NCBI RefSeq assembly: GCF_004116385.1
Contig: NZ_PEIB01000002.1
Coordinates: 62,001 to 126,000 of the forward strand
Direction of reading: 5' to 3'
DNA: 64,000 nucleotides
From: Veronia nyctiphanis
GTDB lineage: Bacteria; Pseudomonadota; Gammaproteobacteria; Enterobacterales; Vibrionaceae
Part shown: piece by piece, positions 19,250 to 32,083 of the stretch
Numbering within the stretch: position 1 is the first letter of the stretch
How the letters are laid out: every line of letters starts with the position of its first letter
The notes under the pieces: model-generated
Told to the model about the DNA's origin: nothing
Database searches by the model: none
The model's input: the letters and a program-made list of their open reading frames with translations, nothing else
Position numbers and translations under genes: made by a program

Positions 19250-20130
19250 TTAAAAGAGTTTGTAAAGAATCGGCATCGCGGCCACATTATTCGCTTCAAA
19301 GTTTTCTAGCACATACTTTCTGAACGTTGATTTGAAAATCAAAGAAGGCAAAATCTCTCTCAATGAGCCCCATCGACAGTGATTAATGACTGTGTATTTT
19401 GACTCACTCTTCTCACATGGCAGCAGTAACGTAGAGTTATCAAGCTGCGTTTCTGCTTCAAACCAGCCTGCGGTGTAGTTCCAAACCCCTAAGTTTTGTT
19501 CAACGTTGTCTGCGAAAAAATAATTAAAAAGAAATACGCCTTGTTTTGAGTGATCGACAGGCCCAATACGGCTAGCATTTGATGCACTTATCTCATGAGT
19601 ATATGAGGAAAGCGTATTAATCTCAGACAGCATACTAATGAATTCACTGCTGCTGCGCAGGTCTTCCTCTGCAATCTTTGATTCGCATTCAATCAATACA
19701 ACGAGATCAAAGTTTGCTATGTGGACTTCGTTTTTCCTTTGCTTGATGAAATTGCCTCTACCGGTGGGATCAAGATAGCGCTAAACACATGAGCGCCGAT
19801 GATTCCGTCTATCTCTGAGAGTTTGCTGCAGGCGGATTTTACATCAGTGAGAAGCCTTTTTTTTGTTTTGCTGTTGGGCAAAAAAGGCTGACCTGAGTCC
19901 ACATCTGCTGCGATATGAATAAACCTGGACTCTGATGGGCTAATCAAGGTGACTTCTGGAAAGCTGAGGTGTTCATTTACGAGGGTGAGTGCTTTTGCCA
20001 TTGTATGCCAAATCCGTTTCAGTTGTGTCTCAAGCACACGTTGAGTGCCAAGGTTAACTGATAATGTCTTTGTTATTTGTGAGTTTTGTGGCGACTGCTT
20101 CACTGCCGGAGAACATTTCAAGAGTATCAC
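19250..20130 (-). CDS. Unknown protein of about 293 aa (one apparent indel)
   Basis: Two frames join when five A at 19731-19735 (coding strand) become six, giving SSSKGKNEVHIANFDLVVLI. Recognisable blocks are SPSESRFIHIAADVDSGQPF, GVFLFNYFFADNVEQNLGVW and YTAGWFEAETQLDNSTLLLP. I do not know the family. There is no signal peptide or membrane segment, so it is probably cytoplasmic. The start is unclear: a GTG at 20130 opens the frame, but an ATG at about 20117 in another frame may be the true one. Confidence 0.55.
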
Positions 20131-20221
20131 AATTGATATAAGAAATTAGTTGAGTATAGATTAACCTAAAATCTGTCTAATTTAGTAGATGCTAATTATA
20201 TATATTTTTTAGTTAGGAGAT

Positions 20222-21166
20222 TTGAAATTGAAAGTTTATGTACTTGTATTTTTCTTACTCGTTTCTTCACAGGCCCACTGTTTTTCAGATGTTAACCAAA
20301 CTTCAACATCCAGTTACACAAAAACGAAATATCCACTTGTTTTGGTCCATGGTTTCAATGGATATACCCATCAGGCCTATATCGTTGAGTACTGGTTCGG
20401 TATCGTTGAATCTCTCTCAAAAGATGGCGCTTCAGTGTTTCCGGTACTTGTCTCTGCCGTACAAGGTACAGAAATTCGTGGAGAACAGTTATTGAGTTCG
20501 GTGGAGAAAATCATTGCCGCAACGGGGGCGGAGAAAGTGAATCTTATTGGTCACAGCCACGGGGCATTGACTGCACGTTATGTTGCTGGCGTTGCGCCTG
20601 ATTTAGTGGCTTCTGTCACCAGTGTTGCGGGTGTCAATAAAGGATCTGAACTTGCTGACTTTATTAGAAGTATTGTGAAAGAGGAAACTATTCTTGAAGA
20701 TTTTGTCGCTTCTATAGTCAATGTGATTGGCGGAACGACGAGTTTTTTGTCAGGGAATGGTTCGTTAACTCAAAATGCAGTAGCTGCTGTTGACTCTTTA
20801 ACAACAAAAGGAGTGAGAAAGTTCAACAAGCGATATCCTTATGGTGTGAATTCTGATTGTAAGAGTTCGTCTTCACTTGCGTCAAACGGGATTCACTACT
20901 TCTCTTGGGGAGGCAAAAGTACAGTGACCAATATATTAGATCCATCAGACTTGGGTCTTCTCATCTCAGGCGGGATTGTAGGTGGTAAGAATGATGGTCT
21001 TGTTCGAACGTGTAGCAGTCATCTTGGTAAGGTTTTGGGTAAACCTTACAGAATGAATCATCAAGATGTCGTAAATCAGACAATGGGTCTAAGAGATGCT
21101 TCAGAAATTGACCCCGTCACACTCTTTCGCCAGCATGCGAATCGCTTAAAGTCACTCGGATTATAG
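20222..21166 (+). CDS. Secreted triacylglycerol lipase (alpha/beta hydrolase), copy 1
   Basis: Extracellular lipase of the Pseudomonas/Vibrio family I.1-I.2 type. A signal peptide spans about residues 1-20 (VLVFFLLVSSQAHC). The oxyanion loop is LVLVHGFNGY, the nucleophile elbow GHSHGALTARY, the acid lies in KNDGLVRTCSSHLG and the histidine in MNHQDVVNQ. Two cysteines (SDCKS, RTCSS) are placed as in the family disulfide. The start is TTG at 20222, or TTG at 20228, which sits better from AGGAG. A paralogue follows. Family members usually need a Lif foldase; none is seen. Confidence 0.9.
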   Translation: MKLKVYVLVFFLLVSSQAHCFSDVNQTSTSSYTKTKYPLVLVHGFNGYTHQAYIVEYWFGIVESLSKDGASVFPVLVSAVQGTEIRGEQLLSSVEKIIAATGAEKVNLIGHSHGALTARYVAGVAPDLVASVTSVAGVNKGSELADFIRSIVKEETILEDFVASIVNVIGGTTSFLSGNGSLTQNAVAAVDSLTTKGVRKFNKRYPYGVNSDCKSSSSLASNGIHYFSWGGKSTVTNILDPSDLGLLISGGIVGGKNDGLVRTCSSHLGKVLGKPYRMNHQDVVNQTMGLRDASEIDPVTLFRQHANRLKSLGL

Positions 21167-21180
21167 GGCGTTTCCAAAAT

Positions 21181-21213
21181 CTGCTGAGTAGTTTGCCTTT
21201 CATTACTCAGCAG
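21181..21213 (+). terminator. Hairpin after lipase 1
   Basis: CTGCTGAGTA and TACTCAGCAG form a 10-bp perfect stem with a 13-base loop. It lies 14 bases after the stop and is followed by CTTTCC. Confidence 0.6.
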
Positions 21214-21574
21214 CTTTCCATATCACCTCCCCCAAAAAAATAATAGACGTTGATAATGACTTGGGATCTTACGCGCCTATCTGTGATCTTCCTTTCAACA
21301 TATCTCTCATAACTGACTATATTTATAGTCCGAATTGACTATGAATATTTGCAAAATTGATGCTGGCTACTACTTTAATAATTCGAGCTTTAACTTTAAT
21401 ACCTATTAGGACATATAAATTTTCTGAATTCATTGTGTAAGTTTTTCTTAAATGACCATTTAGTCTCAAAAGTGATTCAGTGGTTTTAGGTGAGAAGAAC
21501 TAGCTTTAGAAAAAGCTAATTAACACAAATTTTCGCCAAAGAGCGAAAAGACAAAAAATAGTATGAGGGATGAA
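21214..21574. other. Intergenic between the two lipases
   Basis: AT-rich, with no coding frame. It presumably carries the second lipase promoter. No operator-like dyad stood out. Confidence 0.4.
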
Positions 21575-22512
<938 letters not shown>

Positions 22513-22521
22513 CCTCTTACG

Positions 22522-22570
22522 CCAATTATCTCTTCACAGCAGCGGTATGCTTGCTGGTAGAGATAATTGG
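22522..22570. terminator. Long hairpin after lipase 2
   Basis: CCAATTATCTCT and AGAGATAATTGG form 12 perfect base pairs around a 25-base loop. It lies 10 bases after the corrected lipase stop, which independently supports that end. There is no clear T-tract. Confidence 0.5.
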
Positions 22571-22814
22571 TAACTTGTATCTCACACAAAACGGAATATA
22601 TTACCCCGCTGTTTCTCTGAATTACCCCTCTAAATACCCAGCTATGTTTATCTCTGCGCATCAATACATTCTTTCAATTTTTTATGAGGTTATCAGTGGC
22701 AGCAGATGTTGAGTGCTGAGTCGAAATAGTTAGTAAGACCTTGAACCCTGACTTGTAGCAAGGCTTTGCATGTCCTAACGTAGCGTTTTCCAGCACCTAC
22801 AAAGGCTTAAACGT

Positions 22815-23231
22815 TTGTCGCATATCAATCATGTATCATCAAGGGTCAGTATTCTGTTGATCAATCACGACGAAATGTTACTCATTAAAAGAATCAAAGG
22901 TGATCGTGTTTATTGGGTATTCCCCGGTGGTAGCGTGGAAGAGGGGGAGACGTTAGAAGAGGCCTTGGTCAGGGAGGCTCGTGAAGAGACTGATTTGGTG
23001 ATTACCGAGTGGTCGCCAGTGTTTTCAATTTTTACTGATGGCAGGAAAGCGCACTTTTATTTATGTCCAACATCATGTCGAACTGTTCAATTAGGTGATG
23101 GACCCGAAAAGCTCAGGCAATCTGCTCATAACCGTTATGAACTGCAATGGACCAAAATATCAGAAGTCTGTCATCTCGAGCTTTTTCCCCTGGAGGGAAA
23201 GTATCTGGCGATACAGTTTCTCTCATCGTGA
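22815..23231 (+). CDS. Nudix hydrolase
   Basis: 138 residues. The Nudix box is complete: GGSVEEGETLEEALVREA followed by REETDL fits GX5EX7REUXEEXGU apart from the final glycine. It hydrolyses nucleoside diphosphates linked to another moiety; the substrate is not predictable. The start is a TTG (MSHINHVSS) with AAAGG about ten bases upstream, so it is moderately secure. It stands alone between the lipases and the peroxidase genes. Confidence 0.85.
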   Translation: MSHINHVSSRVSILLINHDEMLLIKRIKGDRVYWVFPGGSVEEGETLEEALVREAREETDLVITEWSPVFSIFTDGRKAHFYLCPTSCRTVQLGDGPEKLRQSAHNRYELQWTKISEVCHLELFPLEGKYLAIQFLSS

Positions 23232-23530
23232 CTAGATAACATTTTCTGAGTCAGGTTATCTAAGCAACATAAAACGACGTCTAAAAAGTAAGACTTAAGA
23301 TTTGAAAGTATCTTAATTCGTATCGTCTCCACCGTTCAGAAAAGCAATATAACTGACGATAAAATATGACAAAAAGATAGGTAAAATCAAAAATTTACAT
23401 TCTGATTTGACGATTGTTACTACAGTAAATGATTTGTAAAAACGATTGCTGCCATCGTTTATTTCAAATGTTATCCCTTGAACCTTTATGTCTATACTCG
23501 CAGACATCATGTGGTTTATTGGTATTCGCT

Positions 23531-24526
23531 ATGAAAATCTTTTTGGTTATCAGTACAGCGTTGAATCTGTTGCTATTTCCTCAATACGCAACTGCCGAAG
23601 ACAGTTTGTACGTTCTGGCCAATACACTTTTCGGACAGATGCCGAAACATATGCCAGACAGTGAGCATGATACGGAAAAGAGGATTCAACTCGGGCGAGC
23701 GTTGTATTTCGATACACACTTTTCTGCGAACAACACTCAATCTTCCAACTCGTGCCATAACCTGACTGATACCAAAACAGGAACTGAAAATAGATCGGTA
23801 TCTGTTGGCGCAAAGGGTTTAGCAGGACGAAGAAACAGCCCTACGACATGGAATGCGGGCTTTCAATTTGTTCAGTTTTGGGACGGACGCAGTCCAGATC
23901 TTGTGTCTCAAGCTGGCAACCCATTACTGAATCCGATAGAAATGGCCCTCGCTTCGAAAGATGAATTGGTTGAGAAACTTACTGAGGCTGGTTATCAAGA
24001 CCTCTTCGACGCTGCATTTCCTAAACATGATGAATCACTGACTTTTGAAAATACATTAGAAGCTTTGGCCGCTTTTCAACGAACGCTTATTACACGTGAT
24101 AGGTTTGACCAATATTTAGCAGGTGACTTAGATGCTATTAACGCGCAAGAAAAGCGAGGATTAAAATCGTTTATCACTGTTGGCTGTAATGCCTGTCACA
24201 ATGGCCCTTTATTAGGTGGTGAGTTGTTCATGAAAATGGGCTTGGTGAACCCATACCCCAATAAACAGGACAAGGGGCGTGCAGAGATAACCGGAAACCC
24301 AGCCGATAACTTTTTATTCAAAGTCCCTACTCATAGGAATGTGGCAAAGACTGCGCCGTATTTTCATGATGGTGCAGTGTTTAGCCTTGAACAGGCAGTT
24401 CAAGACACAGCTTGGCATCAATTGGGAGTAACGCTGAAACCTGAAGAAGTAGAGGACATTACGGCATTTTTCCATACTTTCAACAACACCAGAAATATTA
24501 ATGGTGTGAACGTAAATGGGTTGTAG
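23531..24526 (+). CDS. Di-heme cytochrome c peroxidase family protein with altered first heme site
   Basis: Periplasmic peroxidase/MauG-type protein. From ATG 23531 a signal peptide (MKIFLVISTALNLLLFPQYA) precedes 331 residues in all. RIQLGRALYFDTHFSA, GRRNSPTTWNAGF, FWDGR, NPIEMA and PTHRNVAKTAPYFHDG are family landmarks. The second heme site is intact as CNACH. The first reads SSNSCH, so the first cysteine of CXXCH is serine, by one base change (TCC for TGC). That may be real or a read error. KatG lies downstream, suggesting a periplasmic hydrogen peroxide defence unit. Confidence 0.88.
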   Translation: MKIFLVISTALNLLLFPQYATAEDSLYVLANTLFGQMPKHMPDSEHDTEKRIQLGRALYFDTHFSANNTQSSNSCHNLTDTKTGTENRSVSVGAKGLAGRRNSPTTWNAGFQFVQFWDGRSPDLVSQAGNPLLNPIEMALASKDELVEKLTEAGYQDLFDAAFPKHDESLTFENTLEALAAFQRTLITRDRFDQYLAGDLDAINAQEKRGLKSFITVGCNACHNGPLLGGELFMKMGLVNPYPNKQDKGRAEITGNPADNFLFKVPTHRNVAKTAPYFHDGAVFSLEQAVQDTAWHQLGVTLKPEEVEDITAFFHTFNNTRNINGVNVNGL

Positions 24527-27043
<2,517 letters not shown>

Positions 27044-27078
27044 AAATAGATAGCAGGCTCTTTTGACTGCTATTGACG

Positions 27079-27108
27079 AAAGGCTGCATGAGAGTGCGGC
27101 CTTTTTTT
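27079..27108 (+). terminator. Intrinsic terminator after katG
   Basis: AAAGGCTGC and GCGGCCTTTTTTT pair around a short loop, followed by seven T, 36 bases past the stop. Confidence 0.75.
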
Positions 27109-27319
27109 GGTTTATCAGGACAGTTAAAGTGTGTGAATTTCACCCACTTTTTCATGCGTTTTGATAAAACTCAGGAGACAGTTAACTGAATCATTTTCCC
27201 ATCAATTTGACACCAAATCATTGTGAGCTGAGCACAATTTAAAAAAGAGCCCTTGTCGTATTCTGCCTTTCCGAAGAATAAGCAGCATTGATGCAGCAAA
27301 GATTGGTTAGGAGCAGTTT

Positions 27320-28096
27320 ATGGATGACTTTTATCTCGATGAGAAAGGGCTTGGGGGCTATTTTGAAGCTGAATGGCTGGATAAGTTAAAAGCACTCAAT
27401 GTGGCAAAACCACTTGATTGTAGAATGAAGGATGTACCAGAAGATTTTGCGGTATCCACATCCACAAGTGTTGTTGCAAACTTCATTGAGAGAAACCTAC
27501 AAGATGCCGGAGTGGCTCCTCAGACTGCCCTTGAAGTGGGCCCAGCGTTGGGACGAAATTGCTATGAATTGATCCAGCGTTTCCCAAGCGTCGAATATGC
27601 CACACTTGTAGAGCCATCATTTCGATTGCTGAGTAATCTGAAGAAAATTCTGATCGATGGGGATGGTTGTAATTTTAGCTACATACATGCGTATAAAAAC
27701 ATTAAAGAGTTCTATTTTTCGACGCGTGATTTTAGTGATGCTTGCGAACATGTGACGTTCAATTGTCTTAATTCAACGTTTGACTCAGAGACCGTTTCCG
27801 ATACGTTTGATGTAACTATGTGCATGAATGTTCTCGATCAATGTGAATCGCCGAATGAGATTGTTCTTGGTCTAAAAGAGGCAACAAATAAGGGCGGTGT
27901 GCTGTTTCTTTCTTGCACATACCAGTGGAAAAAATACCACTTTGATGATGAATCTGTGCCACTAAATGATATCAACGATTACTTTGGTGACGGATGGGAA
28001 AAGTTAGATGAATCAGATTATGAATATAAAATTCGTTTTAACGAAAGGTTCTCAAGGCTATTCATGACTCATATTGTGGCGTATAGAAAGAAATAA
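27320..28096 (+). CDS. Class I SAM-dependent methyltransferase-like protein
   Basis: 258 residues, ATG preceded by AGGAG. The SAM-binding motif I is ALEVGPALGRNCYELIQRFP at about residues 70-90, followed by an acidic strand end (TLVEPS) and a motif-IV-like FDVTMCMNVLDQCESP. It is weakly like the methyltransferase half of OvoA-type proteins. No sulfoxide synthase domain is present. Substrate unknown. No operon partner is on the same strand. Confidence 0.7.
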   Translation: MDDFYLDEKGLGGYFEAEWLDKLKALNVAKPLDCRMKDVPEDFAVSTSTSVVANFIERNLQDAGVAPQTALEVGPALGRNCYELIQRFPSVEYATLVEPSFRLLSNLKKILIDGDGCNFSYIHAYKNIKEFYFSTRDFSDACEHVTFNCLNSTFDSETVSDTFDVTMCMNVLDQCESPNEIVLGLKEATNKGGVLFLSCTYQWKKYHFDDESVPLNDINDYFGDGWEKLDESDYEYKIRFNERFSRLFMTHIVAYRKK

Positions 28097-28161
28097 AGAA
28101 TCCAAGTAATACAGGCAGGAATGCGACCTAATACATGTCCTGAGTAAAAGAGATATGTAGT

Positions 28162-28196
28162 CACCAACGCGCAGACCAAAGGCTTGCGCGTTGGTG
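28162..28196. terminator. Strong hairpin between convergent genes
   Basis: CACCAACGCGCA and TGCGCGTTGGTG make a 12-bp perfect stem with an 11-base loop, between the methyltransferase and the lysozyme-inhibitor-like gene. Confidence 0.6.
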
Positions 28197-28223
28197 TACA
28201 CCGTACACGTAGATAACTAATTT

Positions 28224-28655
28224 CTACAAGCGATTAGAAATTGAAATATTGAGTGAGAAATTGTTCACATTACCCCGTCGCGCAAAAATGCGCATCTGCA
28301 ACACCCTCAGGCGATAGCGACCATCATAAGGTAAAACGTACCCTTGACTGTCAGAACTTTTTAAGTGAACCGTGTCTTCAAAATGTCGGTTAAAGAGCAT
28401 AGGCTCAAGTGTATTAGTGTTGCCTAAAATATCGTCATCTAAGTTTATCGCTAATGTTTGACCGGCTGTTGCATAGAACACAAAGTCTGTATACCCATAC
28501 CCTCTTACCGTTCCCAAATAACTCGCTGACGAGGTACCCGGCTTAAACCTGACATCAACCAGATCCACGCCATTGTTTATATTTTGTCCGGCTAAACTGA
28601 ATGAATGCCATGATAAAAGAAGAACTATTAAGGATGCCTTTAAACGTCGTGCCAT
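28224..28655 (-). CDS. Periplasmic protein resembling the g-type lysozyme inhibitor PliG
   Basis: 143 residues with a signal peptide (LIVLLLSWHSFSLAG). The mature part has the PliG pattern: DVRFKPGTSSASYLGTVRGY, YTDFVFYATAGQTLAINL, YVLPYDGRYRLRVLQMRIFA and ARRGNVNNFSLNI. PliG proteins block goose-type lysozyme of animal hosts in the periplasm, which fits a host-associated marine bacterium. The match is from memory of the family, so moderate confidence. It may simply be a beta-sandwich protein of the same fold. Confidence 0.6.
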   Translation of the reverse strand: MARRLKASLIVLLLSWHSFSLAGQNINNGVDLVDVRFKPGTSSASYLGTVRGYGYTDFVFYATAGQTLAINLDDDILGNTNTLEPMLFNRHFEDTVHLKSSDSQGYVLPYDGRYRLRVLQMRIFARRGNVNNFSLNISISNRL

Positions 28656-28728
28656 AGTAAATCCTACAACCTGAAAAAAACCGAATCAATTTACCGGAAA
28701 TCAACAGCTATATCTCTCCCTAATGCAT

Positions 28729-29875
28729 CTAATTTCTTGGTTGTCCAAAAATCCAGATTGAAGGCGTGAATCCGGGTCTCTTTTGGTCCTTTGGTCGCCA
28801 CGGCAACATATAGTTTTGGTCCATATTCACATCGATCACCTTAGCGTTGACGAATTGATCGAATCCCTCAACGTCATTGAAATATGTTCTAACCTTTTCT
28901 TTATGTTCTTTAGACAGGTCGTGAAAGGCTTTTTGAAGTTGGCAATAGCACCAAACGCGATAAGCAGTGGCTTTTGTGCCGTTGAATTGCAGGCTTTTAC
29001 CAGCAAAATCAAAACGCTTTTGGTCTGCTAGATAGGCCTCGGCATTTTGTTTGAGGTAGGGGAGGTAATCGTTCGCAATTCTGTCGAGCATGGGGAGCCA
29101 AAATGGCTGCGTTGGCTCATGCCAAATTTGCTCTGCGGATAGTTTGTCTGGTTTTGCGTTCCAAAGTCTTGCCAACCACTCATAGGTATTCGGCGCCTGC
29201 ATGCGCATTGTTTCAGCAGAGACGGGATCATTGCCAAAGTGACGGAACATCGACGCAAAGTAACCGTAGTCTGCAACACTCGGGTGAGAGCCCATGATGA
29301 AGGGCTGCTCTTCAAGCAGAGGTTCAAGGAACTCAAATTCACGGAACAGCATGTCGCGCACATCTGAGGTGTTTTTCCGATTGACGCCATCTTTCCATAA
29401 CCACTCATTGAGCTGCCGGTAAGAAAACCACCATCCGGCTGGGCGTCCTAACCAAGGGTGAATTATTTCTGTCGCAATTGTCCATCCGAGAGTGCGTCTG
29501 CTTGTTTTGGGCACCCACCTCCACCACATCGCAGGCCGCCATAACCATTCATCACCATAGTCCTCAACAAGAAGAGCAAAAAAAACGCAATGCAGGATCT
29601 TTGGGTAATACAGGAACACCGCCATAGCATTCTTCAAGCCATTGGATCATGGGCGTAGAATCGAACAACCAGCGCCCATCTTTGGCTTCGAGTGCGGGCA
29701 TTTTTTTCACCCCCGTATTCCAGTAAATTTTATTTAGCGTCCAGTGGTTCACTTCCTTTATGTTGAAGGGAATTTGTTTGTATTTCAGGTAGGCTTCGAC
29801 CTTCCCACTGAAGTAGGAAATTTTTGAGCGGTAAAGCAACCAAGGTTCGGCTGGCTTATGATGACTATTAGGCAT
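28729..29875 (-). CDS. Glutathione S-transferase family protein (one apparent insertion)
   Basis: The N-terminal thioredoxin-like domain (WLLYRSKISYFSGKVEAYLK, KMPALEAKDGRWLFDSTPMI) and the helical C-terminal part (FEFLEPLLEEQPFIMGSHPS, VADYGYFASMFRHF) sit in two frames. Removing one T from a run of eight (29579-29586) restores LRFFALLVEDYGDEWLWRP and gives 381 residues. That is long for a GST because of an extra C-terminal region after about 250. ATG 29875 follows AGGA. The substrate is unknown. It lies downstream of a flavoprotein on the same strand. Confidence 0.85.
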
Positions 29876-30002
29876 AGCGACGTCCTGTCTTATTGTTGTT
29901 TTTGACGTCAAGCATGGATTAGGTTGTGAATATTAGGTGTTTAATCGGTGAGACATGAAAGAAGGAACAGGCTGTTCTGTTCCTCATTGTGTGAAATTTC
30001 GA

Positions 30003-30533
30003 TTAGAAGAGGTTCAATGTCGATATTGCGTGTTTCAGTTGAGCATTAATAGCAGGGTCATTTATCCGGCTATTTTTTTCATCAAATACATTATAAAAGT
30101 TGGCAACTGATAAACTGGCTTTAAGATCTGCTCCCATATATTTTGCAGATTCGACGGCAAAATTGAGAACGCTTTTCGCTCCCGCACCGCCGGGTGAGGT
30201 TGATAAAAATACTGCAGGCTTACTCTGAAATATCTTATGTTCTACGCGCGATGCCCAGTCATAAACATTCTTAAAAGCGGAGGTATAAACGCCGTTATAT
30301 TCAGCAAAAGACACGATGACCACATCGGCATCCGCGATTTTACGGATAAAGTTCTTTGCTTTTTCTGGAATGCCGTTTTCATTCTCTTTGTCTATGCTGT
30401 AAATCGCCATTTCGTAATCATTGAGGTCAATGAGTTCAATCTGTGTGCTGCCCGTCAAAGACGCAGCGTATTTCGCCAATTGCTTATTGATAGACTGGCG
30501 GCTGTTTGTAGCGCCGAATGCTAATACTTTCAT
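30003..30533 (-). CDS. NADPH-dependent FMN reductase family protein
   Basis: 176 residues with a flavodoxin-like fold: KVLAFGATNSRQSINKQLAK at the phosphate loop, VVIVSFAEYNGVYTSAFKNV for the flavin, and STSPGGAGAKSVL. Members reduce quinones, chromate or azo dyes or supply reduced flavin. It lies 49 bases downstream of the SoxR-box-bearing MFS gene on the same strand and could be co-transcribed, which would fit redox-cycling drug defence. Confidence 0.87.
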   Translation of the reverse strand: MKVLAFGATNSRQSINKQLAKYAASLTGSTQIELIDLNDYEMAIYSIDKENENGIPEKAKNFIRKIADADVVIVSFAEYNGVYTSAFKNVYDWASRVEHKIFQSKPAVFLSTSPGGAGAKSVLNFAVESAKYMGADLKASLSVANFYNVFDEKNSRINDPAINAQLKHAISTLNLF

Positions 30534-30582
30534 GAATTACTCCTTGTTAACATGGTAACGTATCCATCTGCTTTGAGAGCAT

Positions 30583-31797
30583 TTATTGACTAAGAATGCT
30601 TTGGCTCAGTATTTGTGATCGTGATAACGAGAGCATGCCGAGGCCTGCAATCAGCATGACGATAGCGGCAATTAAGAAACCATAATTAGTGACATTGTAA
30701 CTGCTTAGTAGTGCAATGATGACATAGCTAATCCCTTGCGCTGATGTCGAGAACAACTTCAGTCCACCGTCAACGCGGCCTCGCATATTCATTGGTATGG
30801 TGACATGAAGTAGGTTTGTTCTTGCTACTCGATTAAGCGCATTGAAGAAACCGATCCCAACGGTTAGAGCAATCAGAACCGTTGGAGACAACTGGTAGCT
30901 GATTAGAAACAGCAGTGCAGAAAGCATCAGTACTGATGATGTCATTGCATGCTCATGCGCCGTACGTTTTAAAATCCAGTTGATTGAAAAACCCATCAAA
31001 ATACCGCCAATAGCAAAGGCCATATTCCATGACGCAAACCATGTCCCGCTGATTCCGATTTCAGAAACATAGATAGGAACGAGTCGAGCCAGATATGTCA
31101 GCATTGGATAGCCGAGACAAGACAGCAAGACGAACAGAAAGAATCGTGGTGACGACATAAATACTGACTTACTCTCTAGTATCTGCGAAGAGAACGCTCG
31201 CTTCTCACTTCCTGTTACCTTGCGTTGGTAAGGTGTTCTCCAAAAGCATAATTGGGCAAGAGCAAATAGCAGCGAGGTCAAAAGTGAAAACTGCACCATA
31301 GTCCAGTGTTCGAGTAGCAGAATACCCAAAACGCCTGTAATGAGAGAGGTACTATGCATGGTGATTTCTCTATGACCCGATATCTTTGGATACTCAGATT
31401 TTTGATAGTTCTCCTGAATGAATGCACTGTGGTTGGCCCACGCGATATCGTTTACCACCCAAAGAACCAGTTGGAATCCGGCCAGTAACCACACAGAGCC
31501 TAAATCGACTGAGAATAGCAACAAAATGAACAGCGCCGAGGTAAGCTTCGCAGCCTGTGTGGCAAGCAGAATTGCCTTTCGCGAATAACGGTCAATAATC
31601 GTTGAACTAACAGGCGTCGTTAAAAAGCTGATGATAGTGCATACCAGCGCTGTCATGGCGACAAAAGGCCCGCGGTCTACTTCTGACAACATGGCCCAAG
31701 GCAGGGCAAGCATCATCAAACCGCTCGACATACCATCGAATATTTGCCCGGTAAGGTAAGGAATGCTTCTGGCTTTCATTGAATGTGTATTTTTCAT
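30583..31797 (-). CDS. MFS drug-efflux-like transporter under a SoxR box
   Basis: 404 residues with about twelve membrane helices (for example SLITGVLGILLLEHW, FSLLTSLLFALAQLCFW, VLIALTVGIGFFNALNRVA). The loop STIIDRYSRKAILL is the MFS signature between helices 2 and 3. It looks like the EntS/MFS_3 group. It is divergent from soxR, and a near-consensus SoxR box sits in its promoter. Transport of redox-active compounds is therefore likely (inference). Confidence 0.87.
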   Translation of the reverse strand: MKNTHSMKARSIPYLTGQIFDGMSSGLMMLALPWAMLSEVDRGPFVAMTALVCTIISFLTTPVSSTIIDRYSRKAILLATQAAKLTSALFILLLFSVDLGSVWLLAGFQLVLWVVNDIAWANHSAFIQENYQKSEYPKISGHREITMHSTSLITGVLGILLLEHWTMVQFSLLTSLLFALAQLCFWRTPYQRKVTGSEKRAFSSQILESKSVFMSSPRFFLFVLLSCLGYPMLTYLARLVPIYVSEIGISGTWFASWNMAFAIGGILMGFSINWILKRTAHEHAMTSSVLMLSALLFLISYQLSPTVLIALTVGIGFFNALNRVARTNLLHVTIPMNMRGRVDGGLKLFSTSAQGISYVIIALLSSYNVTNYGFLIAAIVMLIAGLGMLSLSRSQILSQSILSQ

Positions 31798-31826
31798 TTT
31801 CTATCCACGACGCAAGATTTAATGAC

Positions 31827-31857
31827 ACGATAAAACCTCAACATAGCTTTAGGTAAA
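31827..31857 (-). promoter_or_regulatory. SoxR box and promoter for the MFS gene
   Basis: CCTCAACATAGCTTTAGG (31836-31853) matches 14 of 18 positions of the E. coli SoxR box. On the minus strand TTTACC overlaps one end as -35, and TATCGT follows after a 19-base spacer, the over-long spacing that MerR-family activators need. The layout mirrors the soxS promoter. Confidence 0.8.
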
Positions 31858-32083
31858 GGGAGCATTGTTTTTTCAGAGCAGTCTGTGGAAGAAATGCGAC
31901 TGATATCATTGATTTAAAAATATCAATCCGTCGGGTAAGCAATGATTATTGTGTTGGCTGAAGGGCGATTTCACTGTCCAAATGAAAGTGGAATATCTCT
32001 CGGAAAACTAACGTTGACCAAATACAAATATGCTTGATTATGCCAATCTAACCTCAACCAATGGTGAGGTTTTAGGTGATAGT

